Assembly: GCA_964639955.1 (NCBI GenBank)
Contig: CAZXGJ010000086.1
Span: forward strand, 1 to 10,056
Length of the DNA: 10,056 bases
Direction of reading: 5' to 3'
Source: IGN2 sp964639955
GTDB taxonomy: Bacteria > Bacteroidota > Ignavibacteria > Ignavibacteriales > Ignavibacteriaceae
The translations under genes were made by a program, and so were the position numbers. Below the pieces are notes generated by a model, which was not told the DNA's origin, did not search any database, and saw only the letters and a list, made by a program, of their open reading frames with translations. How positions within the stretch are numbered: the first letter of the stretch is position 1; each line of letters opens with the position of its first letter. Below, in pieces: positions 1 through 7,219 of this stretch.

Positions 1-30
1 CATCTCCTCTTAAAGACACAAATTTTTAGT

Positions 31-38
31 TATTTTTG
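31..38 (+). promoter_or_regulatory. Possible Bacteroidota-type -7 box upstream of the activase gene
   Basis: TATTTTTG matches the TAnnTTTG -7 consensus of Bacteroidota housekeeping promoters and lies 22 bases before the activase ATG. No clear TTTG -33 element is visible at the expected distance, and the left edge of the window is close. This is a weak candidate only, in a very AT-rich leader. Confidence 0.2.
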
Positions 39-60
39 AAGTAATATTTTTTCTTGAAAA

Positions 61-876
61 ATGACTGATTCAACTCACGGAATAATTTTTAATATTCAAC
101 GCTTTGCCATTCACGATGGTCCTGGAATACGCACAACTGTTTTCTTTAAAGGTTGTCCTCTTCGATGCTGGTGGTGCCATAATCCGGAAAGCCACAAAAT
201 CCTTCCCGAAAAATTTGATGGCTGTAATTTAAGACGAGGTTTCGATCAATCATTCACAATGAGTAAAGATGAAGTAGGAAAAGAAATTTCTGTTGATGAA
301 TTAATGTCTGAAATTATCAAGGACAGAATCTTCTACGAAGAATCAAATGGAGGAGTAACTTTTTCGGGTGGTGAACCGTTAATGCAATCTAAATTTCTAA
401 ACCTTCTGCTGAAAGAATGTAAGTCAATCGGAATTCACTCTGCAGTTGATACAAGTGGTTTTACTTCCGAAGATACGTTAAACCAGATCGCACCAAATGT
501 TGATCTTTTTCTTTACGATCTTAAACTGATGAACGATGATGTTCATCAAAAATATACCGGAGTATCAAATCAAATTATACTGAAGAACTTGATTGAACTG
601 GATCAGCTTGGTAAGAAAATAATAATCAGGATTCCAATCGTGCCTGAAATTACTGATACAAATGAAAATCTTTTTGCAATCCGTGGTTTCATTTCTTATC
701 TGAATAATGTAATTGAAGTTAACCTTTTGCCCTACCATCGTGCAGGTGAGGGAAAGTATAAAAAGTATGGTAAAGAAAATAAAATGGGAGACACACTATC
801 ACCTGAAAGAAAAAACCTGGAGAATATTCGGGAATTTTTTAGTGAATTAAAATATAAAGTTAAAATCGGTGGTTGA
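61..876 (+). CDS. Glycyl-radical enzyme activating enzyme (radical SAM), HypD activase
   Basis: This 271-residue protein is a radical SAM activase. It would use S-adenosylmethionine and a [4Fe-4S] cluster to abstract hydrogen from the glycyl-radical loop of its partner enzyme in the cytoplasm. Visible signatures are the CxxxCxxC cluster motif (C32, C36, C39, followed by HNPE), GGEP at 103-106, a YDLKLMN segment and an LPYHRAGEGKY segment near the C-terminus, all as in pyruvate formate-lyase activase. The dehydratase gene begins at its stop codon (4-base overlap if TTG at 873 is used, 2-base gap if ATG at 879), so the partner assignment is strong. Many activases of this group carry a ferredoxin-like insert with extra CxxCxxC clusters after HNPE. 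Here that region is shortened to a stretch with one cysteine (C55), so this is the compact form with only the radical-SAM cluster. No obvious Shine-Dalgarno precedes the ATG. The specific role rests on the neighbour. Confidence 0.9.
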   Translation: MTDSTHGIIFNIQRFAIHDGPGIRTTVFFKGCPLRCWWCHNPESHKILPEKFDGCNLRRGFDQSFTMSKDEVGKEISVDELMSEIIKDRIFYEESNGGVTFSGGEPLMQSKFLNLLLKECKSIGIHSAVDTSGFTSEDTLNQIAPNVDLFLYDLKLMNDDVHQKYTGVSNQIILKNLIELDQLGKKIIIRIPIVPEITDTNENLFAIRGFISYLNNVIEVNLLPYHRAGEGKYKKYGKENKMGDTLSPERKNLENIREFFSELKYKVKIGG

Positions 877-878
877 AT

Positions 879-3242
879 ATGAATGATAGAATTAAAAAAC
901 TTCGTGAACAAAGTCTTAATGCTGAAGAAACTATTTCCATTGAAAGAGCGAGACTCCTTACTGAATTTTATTATGGTGGTCAGGCGGAGAAATATTCCAT
1001 TCCTGTCGCAAGAGCAAAAGCGTTCAAATATATTCTTGAGCACAAAGAATTGTATTTAGGGGAAGATGAATTAATTGTCGGTGAAAGAGGACCATCACCA
1101 AAAGCAACTCCAACTTATCCTGAACTTTGCACACATAGTCTTGAGGATTTTGACATCCTTCATAACCGTGAGAAAATTTCTTTTAAAGTTGATGAAGAAA
1201 CAAAAAAATATCAGTTCGAAGAGGTGATACCTTTTTGGAGCGGAAGATCAATCAGAGATAGAATCTTTAATGAAATGGATGAGCAATGGAAAGATGCTTA
1301 CTCAGCCGGAGTGTTTACTGAATTTATGGAACAACGCGCTCCTGGTCATACTGTTCTTGATGATAAGATTTACAAAATGGGAATGAAAGATTTTAGAGAG
1401 AAGATAAAAGCATCAATTGATTTGCTTGATTTTTACAACGATCCGCGAGCATTTGCAAAAAGAGAAGAATTAAATGCAATGGATATCGCAGCCGATGCTC
1501 TAATCAGCTTTGCAAAAAGATACAGCTTGAAACTTTATGAAGCAGCTCAGCAAGAAAATAATCCATCAAGAAAAAATGAACTTGAAACGATGGCTGGAAT
1601 CTGTGCTCGTGTTCCTGAAAGTGCACCGAAAACTTTTTGGGAAGCTTTACAGTATTATTGGTTTGTACATCTCGGAGTAATAACTGAACTGAATACTTGG
1701 GATTCTTTTAATCCCGGCAGACTCGATCAGCATCTTTATCCTTTTTATAAAAGAGATATTGAATCAGGATTGCTGGATGCGGAAGGAGCGAAAACACTTC
1801 TTCAGGCATTCTGGATAAAATTTAATAACCAGCCGGCACCACCGAAAGTTGGAGTTACATCAAAAGAGAGTAATACTTACACAGACTTTTGTCTCATCAA
1901 TGTAGGAGGAGTAAATGAGAAAGGTGAAGATGCAGTTAACGAACTAACATTTTTAATTCTTGATGTAATTGAAGAAATGCGTTTACTTCAGCCAAGTTCG
2001 ATGGTACAGATAAGTAAGAAAAATCCTGACCAACTTGTTAAGCGAGCTTTGGATATTATTAAAACAGGTTACGGTCAGCCATCTTTATTTAACACTGATG
2101 TAATAATCCAGGAAATGTTGCGTCAAGGGAAATCAATTATTGATGCGAGAAATGGTGGTGCAAGCGGTTGTGTTGAGACTGGTGCGTTTGGTAAAGAGAG
2201 TTACATCCTCACGGGGTATTTCAACCTGACAAAGATTCTTGAAATCACTCTGAATAATGGAGTTGATACTAAAACAGGAAAACAAATAGGAATTCAAACC
2301 GGAGATCCGAAATCATTTCAAACTTTTGATGATTTAATTGAAGCATTCAAAAAGCAAATCAACTACTTTGCTGATATTAAGATAAAAGGCAACCTCATTA
2401 TCGAAAGACTTTACGCTGAATACCTCCCTGCCCCGTTTATGTCTTTGTTGATTGATGACTGCATAAACAAAGGAATGGATTACAATAATGGTGGTGCAAG
2501 ATACAACACTTCTTATATTCAGGGAGTTGGAATTGGAACTGTAACAGATTCACTAACTGCAATCAAGTATAATGTATTTGATAAGAAGAAGTTCACGATG
2601 GAAGAGTTTCTCTTTGCAATGATTAAAAACTTTGAAGGTTTTGATGACTTAAAAAATATGCTCTTGAATGAAACTCCGAAATATGGTAACGATAACGATT
2701 ATGCCGATGAAGTTCTTAAATCAGTTTTTGAAATTTACTTTTCAGCTATTGATGGAAGACCAAATACAAAAGGCGGACATTTCAGAATAAACTTACTCCC
2801 TACAACAAGCCACGTTTATTTTGGAAGTGTTACCGGTGCGACTCCTGATGGAAGACTTGCCGGAATTCCTGTTTCAGAAGGTATTTCTCCAGTTCAGGGC
2901 GCTGATGTAAACGGACCAACAGCAGTTCTAAAATCGGCTGCGAAGATTGACCACCTGCGAACGGGCGGAACATTGCTAAATCAAAAATTCTCCCCACAAA
3001 TTTTTGAAGGTGAAGAATCGATTAACAAAATTGTTTCCCTGATTCGTTCTTATTTTAAGATGGACGGACACCATATCCAGTTTAATGTAGTAAATGCTGA
3101 AACTTTACGCGAAGCACAAAAACATCCTGAAAATTACAGGGATTTAATTGTACGTGTTGCAGGTTACAGCGATTACTTTGTCGATCTCACTCCTGAACTT
3201 CAGGAAGAGATAATCAGAAGAACTGAACAAAATAGTTATTGA
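879..3242 (+). CDS. hypD: trans-4-hydroxy-L-proline dehydratase (glycyl radical enzyme)
   Basis: This glycyl radical enzyme would dehydrate trans-4-hydroxy-L-proline to (S)-1-pyrroline-5-carboxylate under anoxic conditions. Counting from ATG 879 (787 residues), the thiyl cysteine is C431 in SGCVETG, with the catalytic Glu E433 two residues on. The radical glycine is G762 in RVAGYS near the C-terminus. Compared with C. difficile HypD as I remember it (H160, D278, F340, C434, E436, Y450, G765; about 789 residues), the counterparts here are H157, D275, F337, C431, E433, Y447 and G762, a constant offset of three. Long blocks also match HypD, such as EFMEQRAPGHTV, FNNQPAPPKVG and GGARYNT. This distinguishes it from pyruvate formate-lyase, glycerol dehydratase and choline lyase. 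TTG at 873 would add two residues; I prefer the ATG. P5C reductase, the usual partner that makes proline, is not in the window. HypD identity is strong; the exact start is uncertain. Confidence 0.92.
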   Translation: MNDRIKKLREQSLNAEETISIERARLLTEFYYGGQAEKYSIPVARAKAFKYILEHKELYLGEDELIVGERGPSPKATPTYPELCTHSLEDFDILHNREKISFKVDEETKKYQFEEVIPFWSGRSIRDRIFNEMDEQWKDAYSAGVFTEFMEQRAPGHTVLDDKIYKMGMKDFREKIKASIDLLDFYNDPRAFAKREELNAMDIAADALISFAKRYSLKLYEAAQQENNPSRKNELETMAGICARVPESAPKTFWEALQYYWFVHLGVITELNTWDSFNPGRLDQHLYPFYKRDIESGLLDAEGAKTLLQAFWIKFNNQPAPPKVGVTSKESNTYTDFCLINVGGVNEKGEDAVNELTFLILDVIEEMRLLQPSSMVQISKKNPDQLVKRALDIIKTGYGQPSLFNTDVIIQEMLRQGKSIIDARNGGASGCVETGAFGKESYILTGYFNLTKILEITLNNGVDTKTGKQIGIQTGDPKSFQTFDDLIEAFKKQINYFADIKIKGNLIIERLYAEYLPAPFMSLLIDDCINKGMDYNNGGARYNTSYIQGVGIGTVTDSLTAIKYNVFDKKKFTMEEFLFAMIKNFEGFDDLKNMLLNETPKYGNDNDYADEVLKSVFEIYFSAIDGRPNTKGGHFRINLLPTTSHVYFGSVTGATPDGRLAGIPVSEGISPVQGADVNGPTAVLKSAAKIDHLRTGGTLLNQKFSPQIFEGEESINKIVSLIRSYFKMDGHHIQFNVVNAETLREAQKHPENYRDLIVRVAGYSDYFVDLTPELQEEIIRRTEQNSY

Positions 3243-3300
3243 TCTTAAAAATTGTTTTTTTTGATTTATTGTTGAATTGATAGAAAATCAATAAAGCAAC

Positions 3301-3327
3301 TTGACAACTGAGCAACCACCCTAAAAT
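3301..3327 (+). promoter_or_regulatory. Candidate sigma70-like promoter for the membrane-protein gene
   Basis: TTGACA at 3301-3306 is followed 15 bases later by TAAAAT at 3322-3327. The first hexamer is perfect and the second has one mismatch to TATAAT, but the spacer is shorter than the usual 16-18. It lies in the 195-base gap after hypD, about 110 bases before the next start. No convincing terminator hairpin is visible for hypD, although a run of eight T occurs at 3255-3262. Confidence 0.25.
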
Positions 3328-3424
3328 CGTTAACTACTTAATAAACTTCAAATCACATTTTTCACAGATAAATTAATTTTCTTATTTTAACCCCAGAGGG
3401 AATAATTAACATTCATTAACTAAT

Positions 3425-3430
3425 AGGAGG
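3425..3430 (+). promoter_or_regulatory. Strong Shine-Dalgarno (AGGAGG)
   Basis: A perfect AGGAGG lies seven bases before ATG 3438 and fixes that start over the out-of-frame ATG at 3433. It is the strongest ribosome-binding site in the window. The starts at 61, 879, 4181 and 5136 show none. Confidence 0.75.
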
Positions 3431-3437
3431 TTATGCT

Positions 3438-4001
3438 ATGGTTCCGATCATGTCTCTTTGGCTGCCAATACTTCTTTCAGCAGTTGCCGTTTTTATACTC
3501 AGCTCAATTATTCATATGGCACTTGGCTATCACGCCAATGATTACAAAGAACTCCCATCCGAAAAGGATATTCTGGACGATTTGCGAAAATATAATATTC
3601 CGGAAGGTGATTATCATTTTCCACGTCCAAAAGATATGAAGGATATGAGTTCACAGGAATTCCTGGAAAAATTAAAAAAAGGTCCTGTGGGTTTGATGAC
3701 AATTAAGAAAAGAGAATCATCATCTATGGCTAAAGAACTTACTCTTTGGTTTGTCTATTCAATTATAGTTGGAGTCTTCGCTGCTTATGTGGCAGGTCGT
3801 GCACTCTCTGAAGGGGCACATTACCTTTCAGTATTTCGATTTGCAGGAGTGACCGCATTTGCCGGATACAGTTTAGCATTGCTGCAAAACAGCATCTGGT
3901 TCAATAAAAACTGGTCGGCAACATTCAAATCAATGTTCGATGGATTGATTTACGCTCTCTTCACGGGAGGAATATTCGGCTGGCTCTGGCCAGGTTTATA
4001 A
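3438..4001 (+). CDS. Conserved membrane protein of unknown function, four predicted helices
   Basis: This 187-residue protein has hydrophobic segments at about 6-28, 102-121, 133-151 and 166-185. Between the first and second lies a polar loop of about 70 residues, rich in charged residues and prolines (PEGDYHFPRPKD). The first helix ends in SSIIHMALGYH, and the protein ends in GIFGWLWPGL. I recognise the general pattern as a family of uncharacterised bacterial membrane proteins but know of no assigned function, and I see no transporter or enzyme signature. It sits between the HypD pair and the PRODH-aldolase-aminotransferase operon with a strong ribosome-binding site, a candidate promoter and a terminator, so it may be its own transcription unit. 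A link to hydroxyproline, for example in uptake, is suggested only by position. Confidence 0.8.
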   Translation: MVPIMSLWLPILLSAVAVFILSSIIHMALGYHANDYKELPSEKDILDDLRKYNIPEGDYHFPRPKDMKDMSSQEFLEKLKKGPVGLMTIKKRESSSMAKELTLWFVYSIIVGVFAAYVAGRALSEGAHYLSVFRFAGVTAFAGYSLALLQNSIWFNKNWSATFKSMFDGLIYALFTGGIFGWLWPGL

Positions 4002-4012
4002 TTATATGCATA

Positions 4013-4060
4013 ATGCCGGACCTGTCTGCTCCAAACAGGCTCGATCCGGCATCTTTGTTT
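4013..4060 (+). terminator. Probable Rho-independent terminator
   Basis: ATGCCGGA at 4013-4020 pairs perfectly with TCCGGCAT at 4045-4052. Inside it, CCTGT (4021-4025) pairs with ACAGG (4035-4039), leaving a 9-base loop and a 5-base bulge on the 3' side. The stem is followed by the T-rich CTTTGTTT (4053-4060). It starts 12 bases after the membrane-protein stop, so it should end that transcript. The T-tract is interrupted by a G, so termination could be partial. Confidence 0.7.
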
Positions 4061-4180
4061 AAAGTAGATTCCCAAGCAATCAACGTACAGCCAACATAAT
4101 GAAAATTCTAATCCACTCTCTTTATTAACTTTAAAATGAATATTTTTATTTAGAGAATTATTCAAAAATTTTATAAAAGA

Positions 4181-5110
4181 ATGGGAATAAGTCGAAACAT
4201 ATTGCTTTGGGCGTCGAAGAATGAATTGTTGAAAAGCCGTGTTCCAAAACTGAAGTTTGTCCAAAAAGCTTTAAAACGCTTTATGCCTGGTGAAAAAGTT
4301 GAGGATGCCATTATTGCAACAAGAGAACTGCTTAAACACAATATCCCGACTACTTTTACGCATCTCGGCGAAAACATTACTACACTTGCAGAAGCTGAAA
4401 TCAACTCTCAACATTATATGTATCTTCTTGAAAGAATTCACGAGGAAAATCTTGATATTGAAATATCGTTAAAGCTGACCCATATCGGTCTTGATTTATT
4501 ATTCGATAAAACGCTTGAACTCTTCATAAAGATAGCAGATAAAGCAAAGCAATTAAACAATAATATTTTTATTGATATTGAAGATAGTTCCTACGTTGAT
4601 AAGACAATCGAATTCTATCGGAAGATTAAGGAGAAGTATAATAATGTTGGCTTATGTCTTCAGGCATATCTTTACCGAACTATGGATGATATCAAATCAC
4701 TGGTTGACATAAATCCATGGATAAGATTAGTCAAAGGTGCTTATAAGGAATCTGCAACTGTCGCATTTAAGAATATCTCCCAAGTTAATGCTAATTATCT
4801 TTTATTATCAGAATTTCTATTAAATCAGATTATGAAAAAAGATATTCGTGTAGCGTTTGCAACTCATGATATTTTGCTTCAGGAGCACATTAAAAAAGAA
4901 GCTAAAAAAGTCGGACTTCCGAAAGAAAAGCTCGAGTTCCAAATGCTGTACGGAATTAAAACTTCAGAGCAGTACAAACTAGCTTCTGGAGGATATAAAA
5001 TCAGAACGCTGATCAGCTATGGTGAACACTGGTATCCGTGGTATATGCGAAGACTTGCAGAGCGACCTGCGAATGTTTTATTTGTATTAAAAAATATTTT
5101 TAATAAATAG
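4181..5110 (+). CDS. Proline dehydrogenase-family flavoenzyme, probable hydroxyproline dehydrogenase
   Basis: This 309-residue protein has the length of monofunctional bacterial proline dehydrogenases (FAD-dependent beta8/alpha8 barrels that feed electrons to quinone). Family signatures include SLKLT with K98, IDIED with D133, LQAYL with Q161, RLVKGAY (R182, K185), FATHD (226-230), EFQMLYG (252-258) and the C-terminal RRLAERP. R290 and R291 correspond to the arginine pair that holds the substrate carboxylate. Thirteen residues before that pair, where PRODH enzymes carry the Tyr of a YVPYG-like motif, this protein has L277 (LISYG; codon CTG at 5009-5011). That Tyr (Y540 in E. coli PutA) is known to enforce preference for proline over hydroxyproline, and human PRODH2 lacks it. 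With an HOGA-like aldolase and an AGT-like aminotransferase directly downstream, I infer oxidation of trans-4-hydroxyproline to 1-pyrroline-3-hydroxy-5-carboxylate. Plain proline dehydrogenase activity remains possible. The start follows an in-frame stop and shows no Shine-Dalgarno. Confidence 0.88.
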   Translation: MGISRNILLWASKNELLKSRVPKLKFVQKALKRFMPGEKVEDAIIATRELLKHNIPTTFTHLGENITTLAEAEINSQHYMYLLERIHEENLDIEISLKLTHIGLDLLFDKTLELFIKIADKAKQLNNNIFIDIEDSSYVDKTIEFYRKIKEKYNNVGLCLQAYLYRTMDDIKSLVDINPWIRLVKGAYKESATVAFKNISQVNANYLLLSEFLLNQIMKKDIRVAFATHDILLQEHIKKEAKKVGLPKEKLEFQMLYGIKTSEQYKLASGGYKIRTLISYGEHWYPWYMRRLAERPANVLFVLKNIFNK

Positions 5111-5135
5111 ATTATCTTATAAAATATAATGATTT

Positions 5136-6020
5136 ATGAAAAGTAACTTAAGTGGTATTTATCCACCGCTGACAACACCCTTCGTTGATGATGAGCTTTC
5201 AGTTGAAATGCTTCAGAAAAATTTACGAAGGTATGAAAGAAAAAATCTTTCAGGTTATGTTCTATTCGGCTCTAATGGAGAGAGTGTATTCCTGACCAGA
5301 GAAGAAAAGCTACAAATAGTTTCTGTAGTCCGGGAGCAAACTAAAAAAATATTAATTGCTGGTACTGGTTCCGACTCAATTCGACAGACTATTTCTATCA
5401 CAAATCAGGCTGCTGAAAATGGAGCCGACTATGCTTTAGTTATTACCCCATCCTTTTTCAAAAGTGAAATGAAGCATCATACTTTTCTTAATTATTACAC
5501 TAAAGTAGCAGAAAGCGTGATGATTCCCATCATTATTTACAATGTTCCAAAGTTCACCAACGTCAATATAGAACCGGAAACAATCATTAAGTTAGCTGAA
5601 CATCCAAACATTATTGGGCTCAAAGATAGCACTGAAAATCCTTCCAGAATATCCGAGATAGCATCAAATGTACCGGAAAGTTTTAAGATAATTGTGGGTA
5701 CGGCTTCTGTTCTATATTCAGGTTTGATGGCTGGAGCTGTTGGTGGAATTCTTGCCCTTGCTAATATAGATTCTGACGATTGCCTTAGTATTTATGATTT
5801 ATGTATTGAAAAAAAATATGAAGAGGCTTTGGAAATACAGAACAGGGTGATTCCGGTTAACCGTGCAATTACCTCAAAATTCGGAGTTGCCGGATTAAAA
5901 GCTGCAATGGATCTGTTAGGTTACTATGGTGGCAATCCACGGCTTCCGCTTGAGCCTTTAAGTGAAGCACAGGTAATTGAATTGAAAATGATTTTAAAGA
6001 AAGCTTCAATAATTGATTAA
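5136..6020 (+). CDS. DapA-family aldolase, probable 4-hydroxy-2-oxoglutarate aldolase (HOGA1-like)
   Basis: This 294-residue class I aldolase of the dihydrodipicolinate synthase/N-acetylneuraminate lyase family probably splits 4-hydroxy-2-oxoglutarate into pyruvate and glyoxylate. The Schiff-base lysine is K163 in GLKDS and the catalytic tyrosine is Y135 in IIIYNVP. At the pyruvate-carboxylate loop it has GSNGE (45-49) instead of the GTTGE of dihydrodipicolinate synthase, as in human HOGA1. Further HOGA1-like stretches are GIYPPLTTPF at the N-terminus, HPNIIGLKDS, GAVGGILALAN and, near the C-terminus, MDLLGYYGG. The gene begins 25 bases after the dehydrogenase stop and ends 9 bases before the aminotransferase, indicating one operon. 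A lysine-biosynthesis DapA is less likely given the loop and the neighbours. Other keto-acid aldolase activities cannot be excluded from sequence alone. Confidence 0.85.
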   Translation: MKSNLSGIYPPLTTPFVDDELSVEMLQKNLRRYERKNLSGYVLFGSNGESVFLTREEKLQIVSVVREQTKKILIAGTGSDSIRQTISITNQAAENGADYALVITPSFFKSEMKHHTFLNYYTKVAESVMIPIIIYNVPKFTNVNIEPETIIKLAEHPNIIGLKDSTENPSRISEIASNVPESFKIIVGTASVLYSGLMAGAVGGILALANIDSDDCLSIYDLCIEKKYEEALEIQNRVIPVNRAITSKFGVAGLKAAMDLLGYYGGNPRLPLEPLSEAQVIELKMILKKASIID

Positions 6021-6029
6021 GGGATTAAA

Positions 6030-7145
6030 ATGACTTCTTTCATTCCACCAAATAGAATTTTAATGGGACCTGGACCTTCAAATGTTCATCCCAGAGTTTT
6101 AGATGCAATGGCACGACAAACAATTGGTCATCTTGATCCAAATTTCATTGAACTAATGGATGAAATAAAAGAATTGCTGAAGTATACTTTCCAGACAAAA
6201 AATGAAGTTACATTTTCTGTTTCTGGTCCGGGTTCTGTTGGAATGGAGACTTGTTTGGTAAACTTAGTTGAACCAGGTTCTAAAGTTTTGGTTTGTATCA
6301 ACGGTGTATTTGGTGGACGAATGAAAAGTATTGTTGAAAGATGCGGAGCTGAAGCTGTTGTTATGAATATGCCATGGGGAAGAGCTATTGATCCTGAACT
6401 TTTTGAAGAAACATTAAATAAGAATCATAAAATAAATATTTGCTCATTTGTACACGCTGAAACTTCCACCGGCGCCAAAACTGATATTAAAACATTGACT
6501 GAAATTGCTCATCAACATAATTGCATAATCATTGCTGATACTGTTACTTCGCTCGGAGGTATCCCGCTTTTAATTGATGAATGGAATATTGATGTTTCAT
6601 ATTCCGGTTCTCAGAAATGTCTCTCCTGCCCGCCCGGATTATCTCCAGTAACTTTTAATGAAAGAGCAGTTGAATTAATCAAGAAAAGAAAATCACCAGT
6701 TCAAAGCTGGTTTATGGATTTGAATCTTATTCTCAGCTATTGGAGTGGAAACACAAAAAGAGCTTATCATCATACGGCACCAATCAATTCACTTTATGCA
6801 CTTCACGAAGCTTTGTTAATTCTTAAAGAAGAAGGATTAGAAAATTCCTGGAAGCGACACAAAGCTAACGGAGAAAAGTTAGTTTCTGAATTAGAGAAAA
6901 TCGGCTTGAGGCCATTCGTAAAAGCGGATGAAAGACTTCCACAACTTACATCTATCTCAATTCCCGCAGGAGTTGATGAAACTAAAGTCAGAACGTCATT
7001 ACTCAATGACTACAACATAGAAATTGGTGCTGGACTTGGAGAACTTGCTGGCAAAATCTGGCGAATTGGTTTAATGGGTTATTCATCGAATGAAAAAAAT
7101 ATTGAAGCTTGCGTAAATGCATTGAAGGAAATATTAAATAGATGA
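6030..7145 (+). CDS. Alanine-glyoxylate (serine-pyruvate) aminotransferase, class V PLP enzyme
   Basis: This 371-residue fold-type I, class V aminotransferase would convert glyoxylate plus alanine (or serine) to glycine plus pyruvate (or hydroxypyruvate). The N-terminal LMGPGPSNVHPRV, HAETSTG (142-148), D170 that contacts the PLP pyridine nitrogen, the Schiff-base lysine K196 in YSGSQKCL, YHHT (246-249) and R345 in WRIGLMG, expected to bind the substrate carboxylate, all match the family. They are close to human AGXT (SGSQKAL, YHHT, GLENSW). The gene follows the aldolase by 9 bases, with AAGGGA at 6019-6024 as ribosome-binding site, so the glyoxylate released by the aldolase has an immediate sink. 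A narrower serine-pyruvate or serine-glyoxylate role is possible. The context favours glyoxylate detoxification in hydroxyproline catabolism. Confidence 0.88.
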   Translation: MTSFIPPNRILMGPGPSNVHPRVLDAMARQTIGHLDPNFIELMDEIKELLKYTFQTKNEVTFSVSGPGSVGMETCLVNLVEPGSKVLVCINGVFGGRMKSIVERCGAEAVVMNMPWGRAIDPELFEETLNKNHKINICSFVHAETSTGAKTDIKTLTEIAHQHNCIIIADTVTSLGGIPLLIDEWNIDVSYSGSQKCLSCPPGLSPVTFNERAVELIKKRKSPVQSWFMDLNLILSYWSGNTKRAYHHTAPINSLYALHEALLILKEEGLENSWKRHKANGEKLVSELEKIGLRPFVKADERLPQLTSISIPAGVDETKVRTSLLNDYNIEIGAGLGELAGKIWRIGLMGYSSNEKNIEACVNALKEILNR

Positions 7146-7157
7146 TTTTAAATAATT

Positions 7158-7183
7158 GTAGGGTTCAGACTTCTGTCTGAACC
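7158..7183 (+). repeat. REP-like hairpin, copy 1 (GTAG head)
   Basis: GTAG at 7158-7161 is followed by a perfect 9-base-pair hairpin: GGTTCAGAC (7162-7170), loop TTCT, GTCTGAACC (7175-7183). A GTAG-type tetranucleotide 5' of an imperfect or perfect palindrome is the known recognition format of RAYT transposases, and a RAYT gene starts 36 bases downstream. It lies 12 bases after the aminotransferase stop. It has no T-run after it, so a terminator role is secondary at best. Confidence 0.75.
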
Positions 7184-7219
7184 GAAGAGAAATAAAATTA
7201 GATTTATTGATTTGATTTT

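Noticed and set aside
732..1043. Minus-strand open frame of 103 codons across the activase-HypD junction
   Set aside because: It is antisense to two strongly supported conserved genes and has no recognisable domain or ribosome-binding site.
3255..3262. Run of eight T after hypD as a terminator
   Set aside because: No convincing GC-containing stem precedes it; T-runs are expected in such AT-rich DNA.
3276..3292. Small inverted repeat ATTGAT...ATCAAT after hypD
   Set aside because: Only six AT-rich pairs with no T-tract; too weak to call a terminator or operator.
3433..3639. Alternative plus-strand frame starting at ATG 3433
   Set aside because: Out of frame with the conserved membrane protein; the AGGAGG spacing suits 3438 and the longer frame has coherent membrane helices.
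5136..6020. Lysine-biosynthesis dihydrodipicolinate synthase (dapA)
   Set aside because: The carboxylate-binding loop is GSNGE rather than GTTGE, and overall motifs and operon partners match HOGA1-type aldolase.
7162..7183. Rho-independent terminator of the aminotransferase operon
   Set aside because: The perfect hairpin lacks a downstream T-run and has a GTAG head and related copies, so it is better explained as a REP-like element.
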